DNA of 64,000 bases from JAPOXR01 sp965199765 (GTDB lineage: Bacteria > Pseudomonadota > Alphaproteobacteria > Rhodobacterales > Rhodobacteraceae). The translations under genes and the position numbers were made by a program. This document shows positions 17,647 through 26,593 of this stretch, one piece after another; positions within the stretch are counted from its first letter, which is position 1; each line of letters starts with the position of its first letter. The stretch is from positions 372,001-436,000 of the forward strand of contig CBDATC010000001.1 of NCBI GenBank assembly GCA_965199765.1. The letters are read 5' to 3'. The notes under the pieces are model-generated. The model saw nothing but the letters and a program-made list of their open reading frames with translations. It searched no databases and was not told the origin of the DNA.

Positions 17647-19955
17647 CGCAATCCGTTCTGAAACCGCTCCCGCACGATGCCGCATCTCTTCATGTCACCG
17701 GGGAAGCCGTTTATATTGATGACATCCAAACCCCCAATGGAACACTGAATTTGGCATTCGGCTTGTCATCCGAAGCGCATGCCGAGATTATCAGCATTGA
17801 CCTCGCCGCGGTCCGCGCAGAAAATGATGTTGTATTCGCAATAACCAGCGAGGATCTTCCCGCAGCGAATGATGTCTCTCCATCAGGCGACGGAGAACCT
17901 TTGCTCGCCGAAAGGCACGTGAATTTTGTCGGACAGCCGATTTTTTTGGTGGCAGCACGGTCCCATCTGGCTGCGCGGCGCGCTGCTGCACTCGGAAAAG
18001 TGCAATACCGCCGCCGTTCGGCAATCCTGACGATATCCGATGCTTTGGCGGCTGGAAGCCGGCTGGAACGCAAACTGGAATATCAAACAGGCGACCCGGA
18101 CGATGCCATCCAACGATCCGAGCACTGCGTCGAAGGCAAAATCGAAATCGGTGGCCAAGAGCATTTCTATCTCGAAGGTCAGGCCGCTTTGGCCATCCCG
18201 CAGGAAGGCGGTGATATGCTGGTGCACAGCTCAACTCAGCACCCAACAGAAATCCAGCATAAGGTCGCAGACGCACTGGGGGTGCCGATGCATGCGGTTC
18301 GCACCGAAGTTCGACGTATGGGGGGAGGCTTCGGAGGCAAAGAAAGTCAAGGGAATTCAATTGCCTGCGCATGTGCTGTTGCCGCCGCCCTGACTGGTCG
18401 GCCTTGCAAAATGCGGTACGACCGGGATGATGATATGATCATAACCGGCAAACGGCATGATGCTCTAATCGAATATCGCGCTGGTTTTGACAGCGTTGGG
18501 CGGATTCTGGGCGTGGTTTTCGATCAAAAAATCCGCTGCGGCTGGTCGCGCGATCTTTCCCTCGCGGTCGCGGACCGCGCAATGCTGCATGCCGACAACG
18601 CTTATGACTTACCAGCTGTTCGTGTGACTTCGGAACGGCTGCGCACGAATACTCAATCCGCAACGGCATTTCGTGGATTTGGCGGACCGCAGGGACTCCT
18701 TGGCATCGAACGGGTTATGGATCATATTGCGTTTGCGTTGGGAGCTGATCCGTCATTGGTTCGACAACGTAACCATTATCCGCCGCCGACTGCGCCAAAG
18801 CAGAGCAAAACATTCTACGGAATGCTCGTCGAGGACTGTGACATTGATGCCATTGTCGAAGACCTGAAAGCTTCCAGCGACTATGCCGGCCGCCGCCTTG
18901 CCGTTCAAGAGTGGAACCGTTCACACAAATACTTGAAGAAAGGCATTTCTCTCAACCCAGTTAAATTCGGCATTTCCTTCACACTAACGCATCTGAACCA
19001 AGCCGGCGCTCTAGTTCACGTCTATCAAGACGGATCGATCCGAATTAACCACGGCGGCACAGAAATGGGTCAGGGATTGTTCGTCAAAGTCGCACAAGTT
19101 GCCGCCGAAGCTTTCGGTCAGCCAATATCGGCCATCAAAATCACCGCCACCGATACCGGCAAAGTTCCGAACACATCGCCTACCGCCGCATCTTCCGGTT
19201 CCGACCTGAATGGCATGGCGGTAAAGAATGCTTGCGACGAAATTGTTGGCCGCCTGATCAAAATGATCGCTTCGCTGCATCAGGTGGATTCACGCCAAGT
19301 GCGTTTTGAATGTGGTGAATTCCATGTCGGCGGTGAAACTTATGGATTCCAAGATATCGTCAAAACCGCGCATTTGAATCGGGTCTCGCTGTCCGCTGAA
19401 GGTCATTACGCGACACCCAAAGTTCACTGGGATCGATTAGCCGGAAAGGGACGCCCGTTCTTCTACTTTGCCTATGGCGCTGCTGTTTCGGAAGTCGTCA
19501 TTGACACACTGACCGGCGAATTTAATCTGCTCCGGACTGATATTCTTCACGATTGCGGCAATTCTCTGAATCCTGCCATCGACATCGGGCAAATTGAAGG
19601 CGGGTTCATTCAAGGGGCTGGCTGGCTGACCACAGAAGAACTGTTTTGGAATGAAACCGGTCATTTGTTGACTCATGCACCGTCTACCTACAAGATTCCC
19701 GCTTGCTCCGACAGACCGAAGGTCTTCAACGTCCGTTTGTGGGATAAGAGCAAAAACCGGGAGAAGACAGTTTATCGTTCCAAAGCTGTCGGTGAACCAC
19801 CGCTTATGCACGGTAATTCTGTGTTTTTTGCCCTTTCGGACGCGATTGCCGCCTGCGGCGATGGCTCGCTGTACCCTGATCTCGATGCGCCAGCGACGCC
19901 CGAAAGAATCTTAACCGCCGTCGCAAAACAGCAAGGATGGCGACTTGGGCATTGA
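17637..19955 (+). CDS. xdhB: Xanthine dehydrogenase large subunit (molybdopterin)
   Basis: This 772-residue protein is the molybdenum catalytic subunit. Motifs typical of genuine purine-oxidising XDH are visible: MGGGFGGKESQG, AFRGFGGPQG with the substrate-orienting Arg, HGGTEMGQGLFVKVAQ, and VGEPPLMHGNSVFFAL with the catalytic Glu. These separate it from the CoxL-like solo subunit at the start of the window. It overlaps xdhA by 10 bp and xdhC by 11 bp. The molybdopterin is expected to be sulfurated and inserted with help from XdhC, encoded next. Confidence 0.96.
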   Translation: MSVTQSVLKPLPHDAASLHVTGEAVYIDDIQTPNGTLNLAFGLSSEAHAEIISIDLAAVRAENDVVFAITSEDLPAANDVSPSGDGEPLLAERHVNFVGQPIFLVAARSHLAARRAAALGKVQYRRRSAILTISDALAAGSRLERKLEYQTGDPDDAIQRSEHCVEGKIEIGGQEHFYLEGQAALAIPQEGGDMLVHSSTQHPTEIQHKVADALGVPMHAVRTEVRRMGGGFGGKESQGNSIACACAVAAALTGRPCKMRYDRDDDMIITGKRHDALIEYRAGFDSVGRILGVVFDQKIRCGWSRDLSLAVADRAMLHADNAYDLPAVRVTSERLRTNTQSATAFRGFGGPQGLLGIERVMDHIAFALGADPSLVRQRNHYPPPTAPKQSKTFYGMLVEDCDIDAIVEDLKASSDYAGRRLAVQEWNRSHKYLKKGISLNPVKFGISFTLTHLNQAGALVHVYQDGSIRINHGGTEMGQGLFVKVAQVAAEAFGQPISAIKITATDTGKVPNTSPTAASSGSDLNGMAVKNACDEIVGRLIKMIASLHQVDSRQVRFECGEFHVGGETYGFQDIVKTAHLNRVSLSAEGHYATPKVHWDRLAGKGRPFFYFAYGAAVSEVVIDTLTGEFNLLRTDILHDCGNSLNPAIDIGQIEGGFIQGAGWLTTEELFWNETGHLLTHAPSTYKIPACSDRPKVFNVRLWDKSKNREKTVYRSKAVGEPPLMHGNSVFFALSDAIAACGDGSLYPDLDAPATPERILTAVAKQQGWRLGH

Positions 19956-20868
19956 CATTGCCGGACTTCGAGACCGAGTCGCCAGCGCGGGACGCGTTGC
20001 CCGTATCCTTATCATTGAGACCTCAGGCTCCACTCCGCGCGAAAGCTCGACATCAATGCTGGTGTGGGCCGACGGACAATCCGGCACGATTGGCGGAGGG
20101 ACCCTTGAATTCGAGGCGACGCGAGCGGCCCGCGCTATGCTGGAAACCAATGATCACACGAGAATAGTCCGCCAACCGCTAGGTCCCGCGCTCGGTCAAT
20201 GCTGTGGCGGATCCATGACACTGCTGACCGAACTCTTTGATGCCGACTCCATTCGGGAAGCCGAGCGGCAGATCGCTATTGATGGCCGATACACCCGTTC
20301 ACTGTCCAGCGGTGCCGGGACCCAACCCGAAAGGCCAGCAAAGTTCGAGACCGGTCCCTTGGTGTCATTTGCCTATCACAAAGGCTGGGTGAGTGAACGG
20401 ATAGAGGGAACCAAGCACGCGGTTTGGGTGTATGGCGCGGGACATGTGGGGCGGGCGCTCGTCGCGCTGCTCGACACACATCCTGAGTTTGAGGTTACTT
20501 GGGTTGACTTTGACAGCAAACGTTTTCCTGCCGCAGAGCAAAAATCTGTTATACGATTGGTCGCGGCTAATCCCGCCGACGCTACTGGATATGCACCTGA
20601 TGATGCGATGCATGTTGTGTTGACGCATTCTCACGCTTTGGATCTTGATATATGCGGAAGGCTGCTTCCCCGACCGACAAGATTTATTGGATTAATCGGG
20701 TCCTCCACCAAATGGGCTCGGTTTCGGAGGCGATTGGCTGAAGCCGGACACACGAATGCCAACATTGATCGCATTCAATGCCCGATCGGCGATATTTCGC
20801 TTGGCAAGCATCCTGAATCCATTGCTATTGGAATCGCGGCAAAGCTGCTGTCGGTGAATCAGGAATAA
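19945..20868 (+). CDS. xdhC: Xanthine dehydrogenase accessory protein XdhC
   Basis: This 307-residue protein binds molybdenum cofactor and promotes its sulfuration before insertion into XdhB, as known for XdhC of Rhodobacter. The N-terminal XdhC/CoxI domain has ILIIETSGSTPRESSTSMLV and GPALGQCCGGSM; the Cys pair is characteristic. A C-terminal Rossmann-like domain begins VWVYGAGHVGRALV. The start is a TTG inside the end of xdhB, supported by an AAGGATGG ribosome binding site at 19933-19940. Overlap with xdhB points to coupled translation in the operon. Confidence 0.93.
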   Translation: MGIDIAGLRDRVASAGRVARILIIETSGSTPRESSTSMLVWADGQSGTIGGGTLEFEATRAARAMLETNDHTRIVRQPLGPALGQCCGGSMTLLTELFDADSIREAERQIAIDGRYTRSLSSGAGTQPERPAKFETGPLVSFAYHKGWVSERIEGTKHAVWVYGAGHVGRALVALLDTHPEFEVTWVDFDSKRFPAAEQKSVIRLVAANPADATGYAPDDAMHVVLTHSHALDLDICGRLLPRPTRFIGLIGSSTKWARFRRRLAEAGHTNANIDRIQCPIGDISLGKHPESIAIGIAAKLLSVNQE

Positions 20869-20872
20869 ACCG

Positions 20873-22402
20873 TTGAATCCTTTCTTCCGCGCTCTGGACC
20901 TGTCAAAATCTTTTCCTGGCGTGAAGGCGAATGACCGCATATCTTTTGTCATGCGGACCGGTGAGGTGCACGCATTGCTGGGTGAAAACGGTTCCGGCAA
21001 GTCAACGCTTGTCAAGACAATCTATGGTCTGGGTAAGCCGGACTCTGGAAAGATGTGGCTGCACGGCGAACCCTACATTCCGAATTCTCCGCAAGATGCA
21101 AGATCGAACGGCATCGCTATGGTGTTTCAACATTTCTCATTGTTCGAAGCGCTGACCGTCTTGGAGAATGTTGCACTGGGAATGGACCAGCCTCCAGCTA
21201 AACAGATTGTTTCCGAGCTGATCAAAGAGAAAGGCCGGCAGTACGGACTGTCGCTGCATCCTAACCGGCTGGTTGGCGATCTATCTGTTGGCGAACGGCA
21301 ACGCGTCGAGATCATTCGCTGTCTCCTGCAAAATCCAGAGTTGTTGATCATGGACGAACCGACGTCCGTTCTGTCTCCTCAGGAAGTCAACACGCTGTTT
21401 GCAACGCTCCGACTGCTTGCGAAGGAAGGCACATCAATCCTTTACATCTCCCACAAACTCGAAGAGATCCGCGAACTTTGTGATCGCGCGACCATATTGC
21501 GCGCCGGCAAAGTCGTTGCGGAATGCAACCCGCGTGAATTCACCTCCCGTCAGCTGGCGGAACGAATGGTCGGACGTTCGTTTTCATCGCCGGTAAGCCG
21601 CGGACACACGGTTGGAGAAACTCCTCTGCTGGAAGTCAGACAAATGTCTGCCAGTGCCCAAACAGATTTCGGCGTTGATCTTTCCGACATTTCATTTGCG
21701 GTCTATCCAGGACAGATTCTGGGGATCGCTGGTGTAGCAGGCAATGGACAAGAAGAGCTGGTAAACACTCTTTCCGGTGAAATCACCGCCGCGGGAGAGA
21801 TTCTTCTTGAAGGACATGATCTTTCGGGGAGTCGACCAAATCACCGACGCCGTCTTGGTCTGTTGACGGCCCCCGAAGAAAGACTCGGCCATGCCGCCGC
21901 ACCAGACATGAGTTTAACTGAAAATGCCTACCTGACGGCCGCGATTCGCATGCGGCTCTCGCCAAACGGATTTGTTAAGTGGAATGCCGCACGCGAATTC
22001 ACTGAAAATGTCGTTGATGAGTTCAATGTGAAGACCGCAGGGGTGGGCAATGCCGCACGCGCGCTTTCCGGGGGCAATTTGCAAAAATTCCTGATTGGCA
22101 GAGAGATTTTGCAAAAGCCGCGCGCTCTTGTTGTTCATCAGCCCACTTGGGGCGTTGACGCGGCGGCGGCGGCGGCGATCCGGCAAACGCTTTTGGACTT
22201 GGCAGCGGACGGCGCGGCCGCTGTGGTTATCAGTGAAGACCTTGACGAGCTGTTCGAGATCTCAACGCAGATCGCAGTACTGAACCGCGGCAGGATTTCG
22301 GCTTCGCAGGACAATGGCAAGGTTTCGCGGGAGGAAATCGGATTGCTGATGGGCGCCGACGCGCAGGCACAGCCGACCATGGAATCCAATGCTGCGCATT
22401 GA
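20873..22402 (+). CDS. BMP-type nucleoside/purine ABC transporter, duplicated ATP-binding protein
   Basis: This 509-residue protein has two fused ABC domains, the architecture of sugar and nucleoside importers. The first half has Walker A GENGSGKST, signature LSVGERQRVE and Walker B LLIMDEPTSVLSPQE. The second half has the usual degenerate Walker A (GVAGNGQEEL), signature LSGGNLQKF, and VVHQPTWGVDAAA. The TTG start at 20873 follows AGGA at 20861, 8 bp away, and lies 4 bp after the xdhC stop, so it belongs to the xdh operon. With the two permeases and BMP-family binding protein it forms an importer whose likely cargo is a purine base or nucleoside for XDH. Confidence 0.93.
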   Translation: MNPFFRALDLSKSFPGVKANDRISFVMRTGEVHALLGENGSGKSTLVKTIYGLGKPDSGKMWLHGEPYIPNSPQDARSNGIAMVFQHFSLFEALTVLENVALGMDQPPAKQIVSELIKEKGRQYGLSLHPNRLVGDLSVGERQRVEIIRCLLQNPELLIMDEPTSVLSPQEVNTLFATLRLLAKEGTSILYISHKLEEIRELCDRATILRAGKVVAECNPREFTSRQLAERMVGRSFSSPVSRGHTVGETPLLEVRQMSASAQTDFGVDLSDISFAVYPGQILGIAGVAGNGQEELVNTLSGEITAAGEILLEGHDLSGSRPNHRRRLGLLTAPEERLGHAAAPDMSLTENAYLTAAIRMRLSPNGFVKWNAAREFTENVVDEFNVKTAGVGNAARALSGGNLQKFLIGREILQKPRALVVHQPTWGVDAAAAAAIRQTLLDLAADGAAAVVISEDLDELFEISTQIAVLNRGRISASQDNGKVSREEIGLLMGADAQAQPTMESNAAH

Positions 22403-23474
22403 ACCGAGAAAACAGCCTTCACGGTTTTGGAATGCGTTGACGCCGTTACTGGCTGTTGCCGCCACGATGGCTGCAGGCGCATTTATGTTTGCGCTTCTCG
22501 GCAAAAATCCGGTCGACGCGATAAAAACGATTTTCTGGGCTCCGTTGTTCGACCCAAACCTCGCGTCCTATGCTCGACCGCAGATATTGGTGAAAGCGGC
22601 ACCGCTGATTCTCATTGCAATTGGCCTTTCACTGGGATTTCGGGCGAATATTTGGAACATCGGAGCGGAAGGTCAGTACATAGCTGGAGCGATTGCCGGC
22701 GGGGCGGTTGCGTTGGCTGCCTACCCGCTTGACGCTTGGTGGCTTTTTCCTTTGATGATCTTGGCCGGGCTTCTTGGTGGACTGGCATGGTCAATGATTC
22801 CAGCAGTCCTGAAAGTGACATTCGGCACTAACGAGATTCTGGTTTCACTGATGCTGGTCTATGTTGCTGAACAGTTTCTGGCTTCGGTTTCTCTCGGTGT
22901 ATTGAAAAACCCTGAGGGGGCCGGCTTTCCGGGCTCCCGCAACCTGCAACACTATGAAAGCGCGCACAATGCAGAGCTGCTTGCGGGAACCGGGATCCAT
23001 TTTGGAGTCATTGCAGCCTTCGTCGCGGTCATTTGCGCATACCTCCTTCTGCGTGTTCATCGGATCGGGTTTCAGATCAATCTCGCAGGGCAAGCGGCTA
23101 AGGCAGCGCGTTTCGCAGGCATAAAGCCGGCTTACTTGATCTTGTTCTGTCTTGGCACAGGCGGTGCTTTGGCGGGTTTGGCCGGGGTTTTTGAACTGTC
23201 CGGACCGTCCGGTCAGCTGTCGATCGACTTCAATGTCGGATACGGGTTCACCGCGATTATTGTCGCGTTTCTTGGTCGGTTGAACCCGCTTGGCATCACG
23301 CTGGCCGGACTCTTGATGGCACTGACATACATAGGCGGCGAAATGGCTCAGTTCATGCTCAATCTTCCTGCCGCAGCGGTTCAAGCGTTTCAGGGCATGC
23401 TGCTTTTCTTTATCCTCGCCATGGATTTCCTAGCTCATTATCGTATCCGATTGGGCAGGAGAGAGACCGTTTAA
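22389..23474 (+). CDS. ABC transporter permease, nucleoside/purine type (first)
   Basis: This 361-residue integral membrane protein of the BPD_transp_2 (RbsC/BmpC) family has about eight to ten hydrophobic segments. Typical phrases are IWNIGAEGQYIAGAIAGG and GFTAIIVAFLGRLNPLGI. The start ATG overlaps the ATPase 3' end by 14 bp in another frame. It pairs with the next permease to form the membrane heterodimer of the purine importer. Confidence 0.92.
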   Translation: MLRIEPRKQPSRFWNALTPLLAVAATMAAGAFMFALLGKNPVDAIKTIFWAPLFDPNLASYARPQILVKAAPLILIAIGLSLGFRANIWNIGAEGQYIAGAIAGGAVALAAYPLDAWWLFPLMILAGLLGGLAWSMIPAVLKVTFGTNEILVSLMLVYVAEQFLASVSLGVLKNPEGAGFPGSRNLQHYESAHNAELLAGTGIHFGVIAAFVAVICAYLLLRVHRIGFQINLAGQAAKAARFAGIKPAYLILFCLGTGGALAGLAGVFELSGPSGQLSIDFNVGYGFTAIIVAFLGRLNPLGITLAGLLMALTYIGGEMAQFMLNLPAAAVQAFQGMLLFFILAMDFLAHYRIRLGRRETV

Positions 23475-23475
23475 A

Positions 23476-24408
23476 ATGGATTTCAGTGCGATCAGCCCCC
23501 TAGCTCTCTTTGCTGCTATGATTGTCGCAGCAATGCCTGTGCTCTTTGCTGCCATCGGCGAGCTTGTGGTTGAGAAATCCGGTGTCCTTAATCTTGGTGT
23601 TGAAGGACTCATGATCGTTGGAGCAGTTTGTGGATTCATCACGGCGGTTGAGACCGGTTCTTCGATTTTAGGTCTATTGGGGGCCGTTGCAGCAGGGGCT
23701 GTTGTCGCCTCTTTATTTGGAGTGCTGACCCAGATCTTCCTGTCGAATCAAGTTGCGACGGGATTAGCGCTGACGCTTTTCGGGCTTGGTGTCGCCGCAT
23801 TGCTCGGCCAATCTTATACCGGAATTAAGCCGCCTGCTTTTCCAAGACCAGAATTTGGCCCGTTGGCCGACTTGCCAATACTCGGCAAACTTATCTTCGG
23901 TTACGATTATCTTGTTTACCTTTCGGCTGTACTGGTGGTCGGTGTCTGGTGGTTTCTTAACTCGACTCATGCCGGCTTGGTGTTGCGCGCCGTCGGCGAT
24001 AACCACCAAGCGGCGCATTCGCTTGGCTACAAAGTCGTTCGCACTCGGTTTTTGGCGATATTGTTTGGTGGCGCGTGCGGAGGACTCGGCGGAGCTTATC
24101 TGGCGCTGGTGAGGGTTCCCCAATGGACAGACGGCGCAACTGCAGGCGCGGGTTGGATTGCCTTGGCTCTTGTCGTCTTCAGTTCATGGAAGCCATTCCG
24201 GGTTGTGCTTGGAGCCTGCCTATTCGGAGGAGTGTCGCTCCTTCAACTGAACCTCCAAGCTGTCGGAGTCGAAGTCAATCCGGCGTATCTGTCGATGGCG
24301 CCCTACCTTGTGACAATTCTCGCCTTGGTCGTGTTATCCGGAACCGGTCGCAAAGCGTCGCTGAACGCGCCGGCGTCGCTGGGAAAGTCCTTCCGTGCTG
24401 ATATGTGA
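23476..24408 (+). CDS. ABC transporter permease, nucleoside/purine type (second)
   Basis: This 310-residue membrane protein of the same family contains EKSGVLNLGVEGLMIVGAV near the N terminus, the hallmark of the shorter permease of BMP-type importers. The ATG is 1 bp after the stop of the first permease and follows AGGAGAGA, so the two are tightly coupled. About eight transmembrane helices are visible. It ends the contiguous xdh-transporter block; the binding-protein gene follows after a gap of about 450 bp. Confidence 0.92.
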   Translation: MDFSAISPLALFAAMIVAAMPVLFAAIGELVVEKSGVLNLGVEGLMIVGAVCGFITAVETGSSILGLLGAVAAGAVVASLFGVLTQIFLSNQVATGLALTLFGLGVAALLGQSYTGIKPPAFPRPEFGPLADLPILGKLIFGYDYLVYLSAVLVVGVWWFLNSTHAGLVLRAVGDNHQAAHSLGYKVVRTRFLAILFGGACGGLGGAYLALVRVPQWTDGATAGAGWIALALVVFSSWKPFRVVLGACLFGGVSLLQLNLQAVGVEVNPAYLSMAPYLVTILALVVLSGTGRKASLNAPASLGKSFRADM

Positions 24409-24871
24409 GCGGTAGATGAGGACAGATTAACCTGATTTCATTGGCTGTCAAAGCCGCGCTTCGCCTCAGAATGAGGACCTGCTGCCTCTTTATCTCAAAA
24501 AAATCAAGTGCTTCAGTTCTCAATCCCATTGGATGGACTTCACCACTGTTTCAGCACTCTTCTGAAAGACCTCGCCAGTGTGCCTCTCTGATTCCAAGAA
24601 CAGGAACTCTGCAACGGCAATTTATGGAACCCCGGCACGGCAGTTTGCAGGCTGCAGCAAATAGATTCTCATAGGAGGATTTTCTGCATTGAGGCGGTTG
24701 CCGAACTCATTTTTTCAGTGACCACGACAGTTGGCTATCAAGAACAAACAGAGCGAGCATGAGATTCGCAAGAATGCAAAAGGTGCGAATCCTTGCTGAT
24801 TTTCCTTGACAAAGACCGGTGTTCTTTGATTTTCCACCGCATCAGCAATCAGCATGGAAGAATTGGAAATG
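24409..24871 (+). promoter_or_regulatory. Intergenic leader of the binding-protein gene with an 8-bp hairpin
   Basis: No convincing gene lies here. An inverted repeat GATTCGCA (24763-24770) and TGCGAATC (24784-24791) could form an RNA hairpin or operator. A TTGACA at 24806-24811 with a weak AT-rich -10 about 16 bp on suggests that the binding protein has its own promoter. That is common, since binding proteins are made in excess over their permeases. Confidence 0.4.
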
Positions 24872-25939
24872 ACCCTCCTGAGATATGCAGCGGCTGCCGT
24901 TGCGTTGGCGGCGCTGTCAGCCGTTCCGACGTCGGCGGAGCCAACAAAAGTAGGTTTTGTGTATGTGGGACCAACCGGTGATTTCGGTTGGACTTATGAA
25001 CATGATCAAGGCAGATTGGCGATTGAAGAAGCGTTCGGCGACAAGGTCGAAACTTCATATGTGGAGAGCGTTCCGGAAGGAACCGACGCCGAACGCGTGC
25101 TTACACAAATGGCTCTGTCCGGGCACGACCTGATCTTCACCACATCGTTTGGATATATGGATGCCACAATCAATGTCGCGGAAAAGTTTCCGAATGTAAA
25201 ATTCGAACATGCGACCGGCTACAAGCGGGCCGACAATGTTTCAACCTACTCTGCAAGATTCTATGAAGGCAGAGCGGTCATCGGCCATATCGCGGGTAAA
25301 ATGACTAACACCAATACCATCGGCTACATCGCTTCCTATCCCATTCCCGAAGTCATTCGCGGCATCAACTCAGCTTATATCCACGCAAAGCGCGTCAATC
25401 CCGATGTCGAATTTAAGATCGTCTGGGTCTTTACTTGGTTCGACCCAGCCAAAGAAGCCGACGCCGCTTCGACACTGATCGAGCAAGGCGCCGACATCAT
25501 CATGCAGCATACGGATAGTCCTGCCGCAATGACGATCGCCGAAGAAAAAGGTATCTTCGCCTTCGGTCAGGCGTCGGATATGAAGCAGTTCGGTCCGAAT
25601 GCCCGCCTGTCCTCAATCATCGATAATTGGGCGCCCTATTATGTAGCGCGGACCGCACAGGTCATGGACGGCACTTGGGAAAGTGTCGACACTTGGCACG
25701 GAATCAATGAGGGAATGGTCGAAATCGGGGAGTTCTCCGACAAAATTCCAGCAGATGTTCGAGCCGAAGCGCAATCTATCGCCGACTCGATCTCGGCTGG
25801 CGAGTATCATCCCTTCACCGGCCCAATTAACCGGCAGGACGGATCGCCATGGCTTGCAGAAGGCGAGATCGCCGATGATGGCACTTTGCTCGGCATGAAT
25901 TTCTATGTGGAAGGTTTAGAAGGCAGTATCCCACAATAA
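24872..25939 (+). CDS. BMP family ABC transporter substrate-binding protein
   Basis: About 355 residues. This periplasmic binding protein delivers the ligand to the preceding permeases. The N terminus MTLLRYAAAAVALAALSAVPTSAEP is a Sec signal peptide; starting at 24872 puts this peptide at the N terminus, with purine-rich GGAAG upstream, rather than at the in-frame ATG at 24854. The mature domain begins KVGFVYVGPTGDFGWTYEHDQG, typical of the Bmp/PnrA family, which binds purine nucleosides or related ligands. FEHATGYK and GIIGYIAS-like segments fit. Association with xdhABC suggests a purine ligand, which is inference. Confidence 0.93.
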   Translation, partial: TLLRYAAAAVALAALSAVPTSAEPTKVGFVYVGPTGDFGWTYEHDQGRLAIEEAFGDKVETSYVESVPEGTDAERVLTQMALSGHDLIFTTSFGYMDATINVAEKFPNVKFEHATGYKRADNVSTYSARFYEGRAVIGHIAGKMTNTNTIGYIASYPIPEVIRGINSAYIHAKRVNPDVEFKIVWVFTWFDPAKEADAASTLIEQGADIIMQHTDSPAAMTIAEEKGIFAFGQASDMKQFGPNARLSSIIDNWAPYYVARTAQVMDGTWESVDTWHGINEGMVEIGEFSDKIPADVRAEAQSIADSISAGEYHPFTGPINRQDGSPWLAEGEIADDGTLLGMNFYVEGLEGSIPQ

Positions 25940-25962
25940 AGCATGCTGCGGAACGCGATCAC

Positions 25963-26592
25963 TTAACACTGCGGTGCTCCGAGTTCGGCGCCCGCACCGT
26001 GGCGACGCGACGCTTCGGTGGCCGGAACATAAGTTTCTGCTGCCAGCGCACTAACGCGTCGCCACAGCTTTTCGCTCATTTCGATTCTCAATCGCCTCGC
26101 ATTCTCTTCGACTGGCAATGAATCCAAAGCGCATACACTGACCTCAAGTTGGCCCAAGCCGCTTAGTGTAGAACTGATTCCTGACCAGCCATCCGGCCTG
26201 ATCAGCAATGACCAAGCGTCGCATTGAAATCGATAGCCGAGTTCGTAAGACTGCGCCGCTGCGCCTGCCAAGGACGCAACCGCACCGAAGCCTATCTCGA
26301 CCTTTCCTATTGTGAAGAACCGATCCGGACAAGCCGCCAGCAGATCAAAACCCGAAATACACACATTGATAGACGGTTCGGAAATCTCCATCCGTTGATG
26401 TCCGCTATCAAAATGAAGCGAATTTGCGCCCCGCTCGGTCAAAAAGAGAAGATCTTCCATATTCAGATTGCGCACATTCCCAAGCCAAACAGCAGCTCTT
26501 CCTATCTCTTCGGCAATGCCGTACTGCCATCCAAGTGCAAGCGCTGCTTTCCGAAAGGTGAGTTCAACTTCGTTGAACGAAAGTTCAATCAT
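25963..26592 (-). CDS. DUF3726 family protein
   Basis: About 209 residues with no known function. The N terminus IELSFNEVELTFRKAALALGWQYGIAEEIGRAA matches what I remember of DUF3726, which usually opens with a Ser-Leu-Asn-Glu-Val-Glu segment followed by a GxxxGxAEE motif. No signal peptide or membrane helix is visible. It is the last gene of the minus-strand betC-betA operon and overlaps the stop region of the preceding gene; a TTG at 26601 is an alternative start. It converges with the BMP gene 23 bp away. The family assignment is from memory and should be checked. Confidence 0.7.
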   Translation of the reverse strand: MIELSFNEVELTFRKAALALGWQYGIAEEIGRAAVWLGNVRNLNMEDLLFLTERGANSLHFDSGHQRMEISEPSINVCISGFDLLAACPDRFFTIGKVEIGFGAVASLAGAAAQSYELGYRFQCDAWSLLIRPDGWSGISSTLSGLGQLEVSVCALDSLPVEENARRLRIEMSEKLWRRVSALAAETYVPATEASRRHGAGAELGAPQC

Positions 26593-26593
26593 G

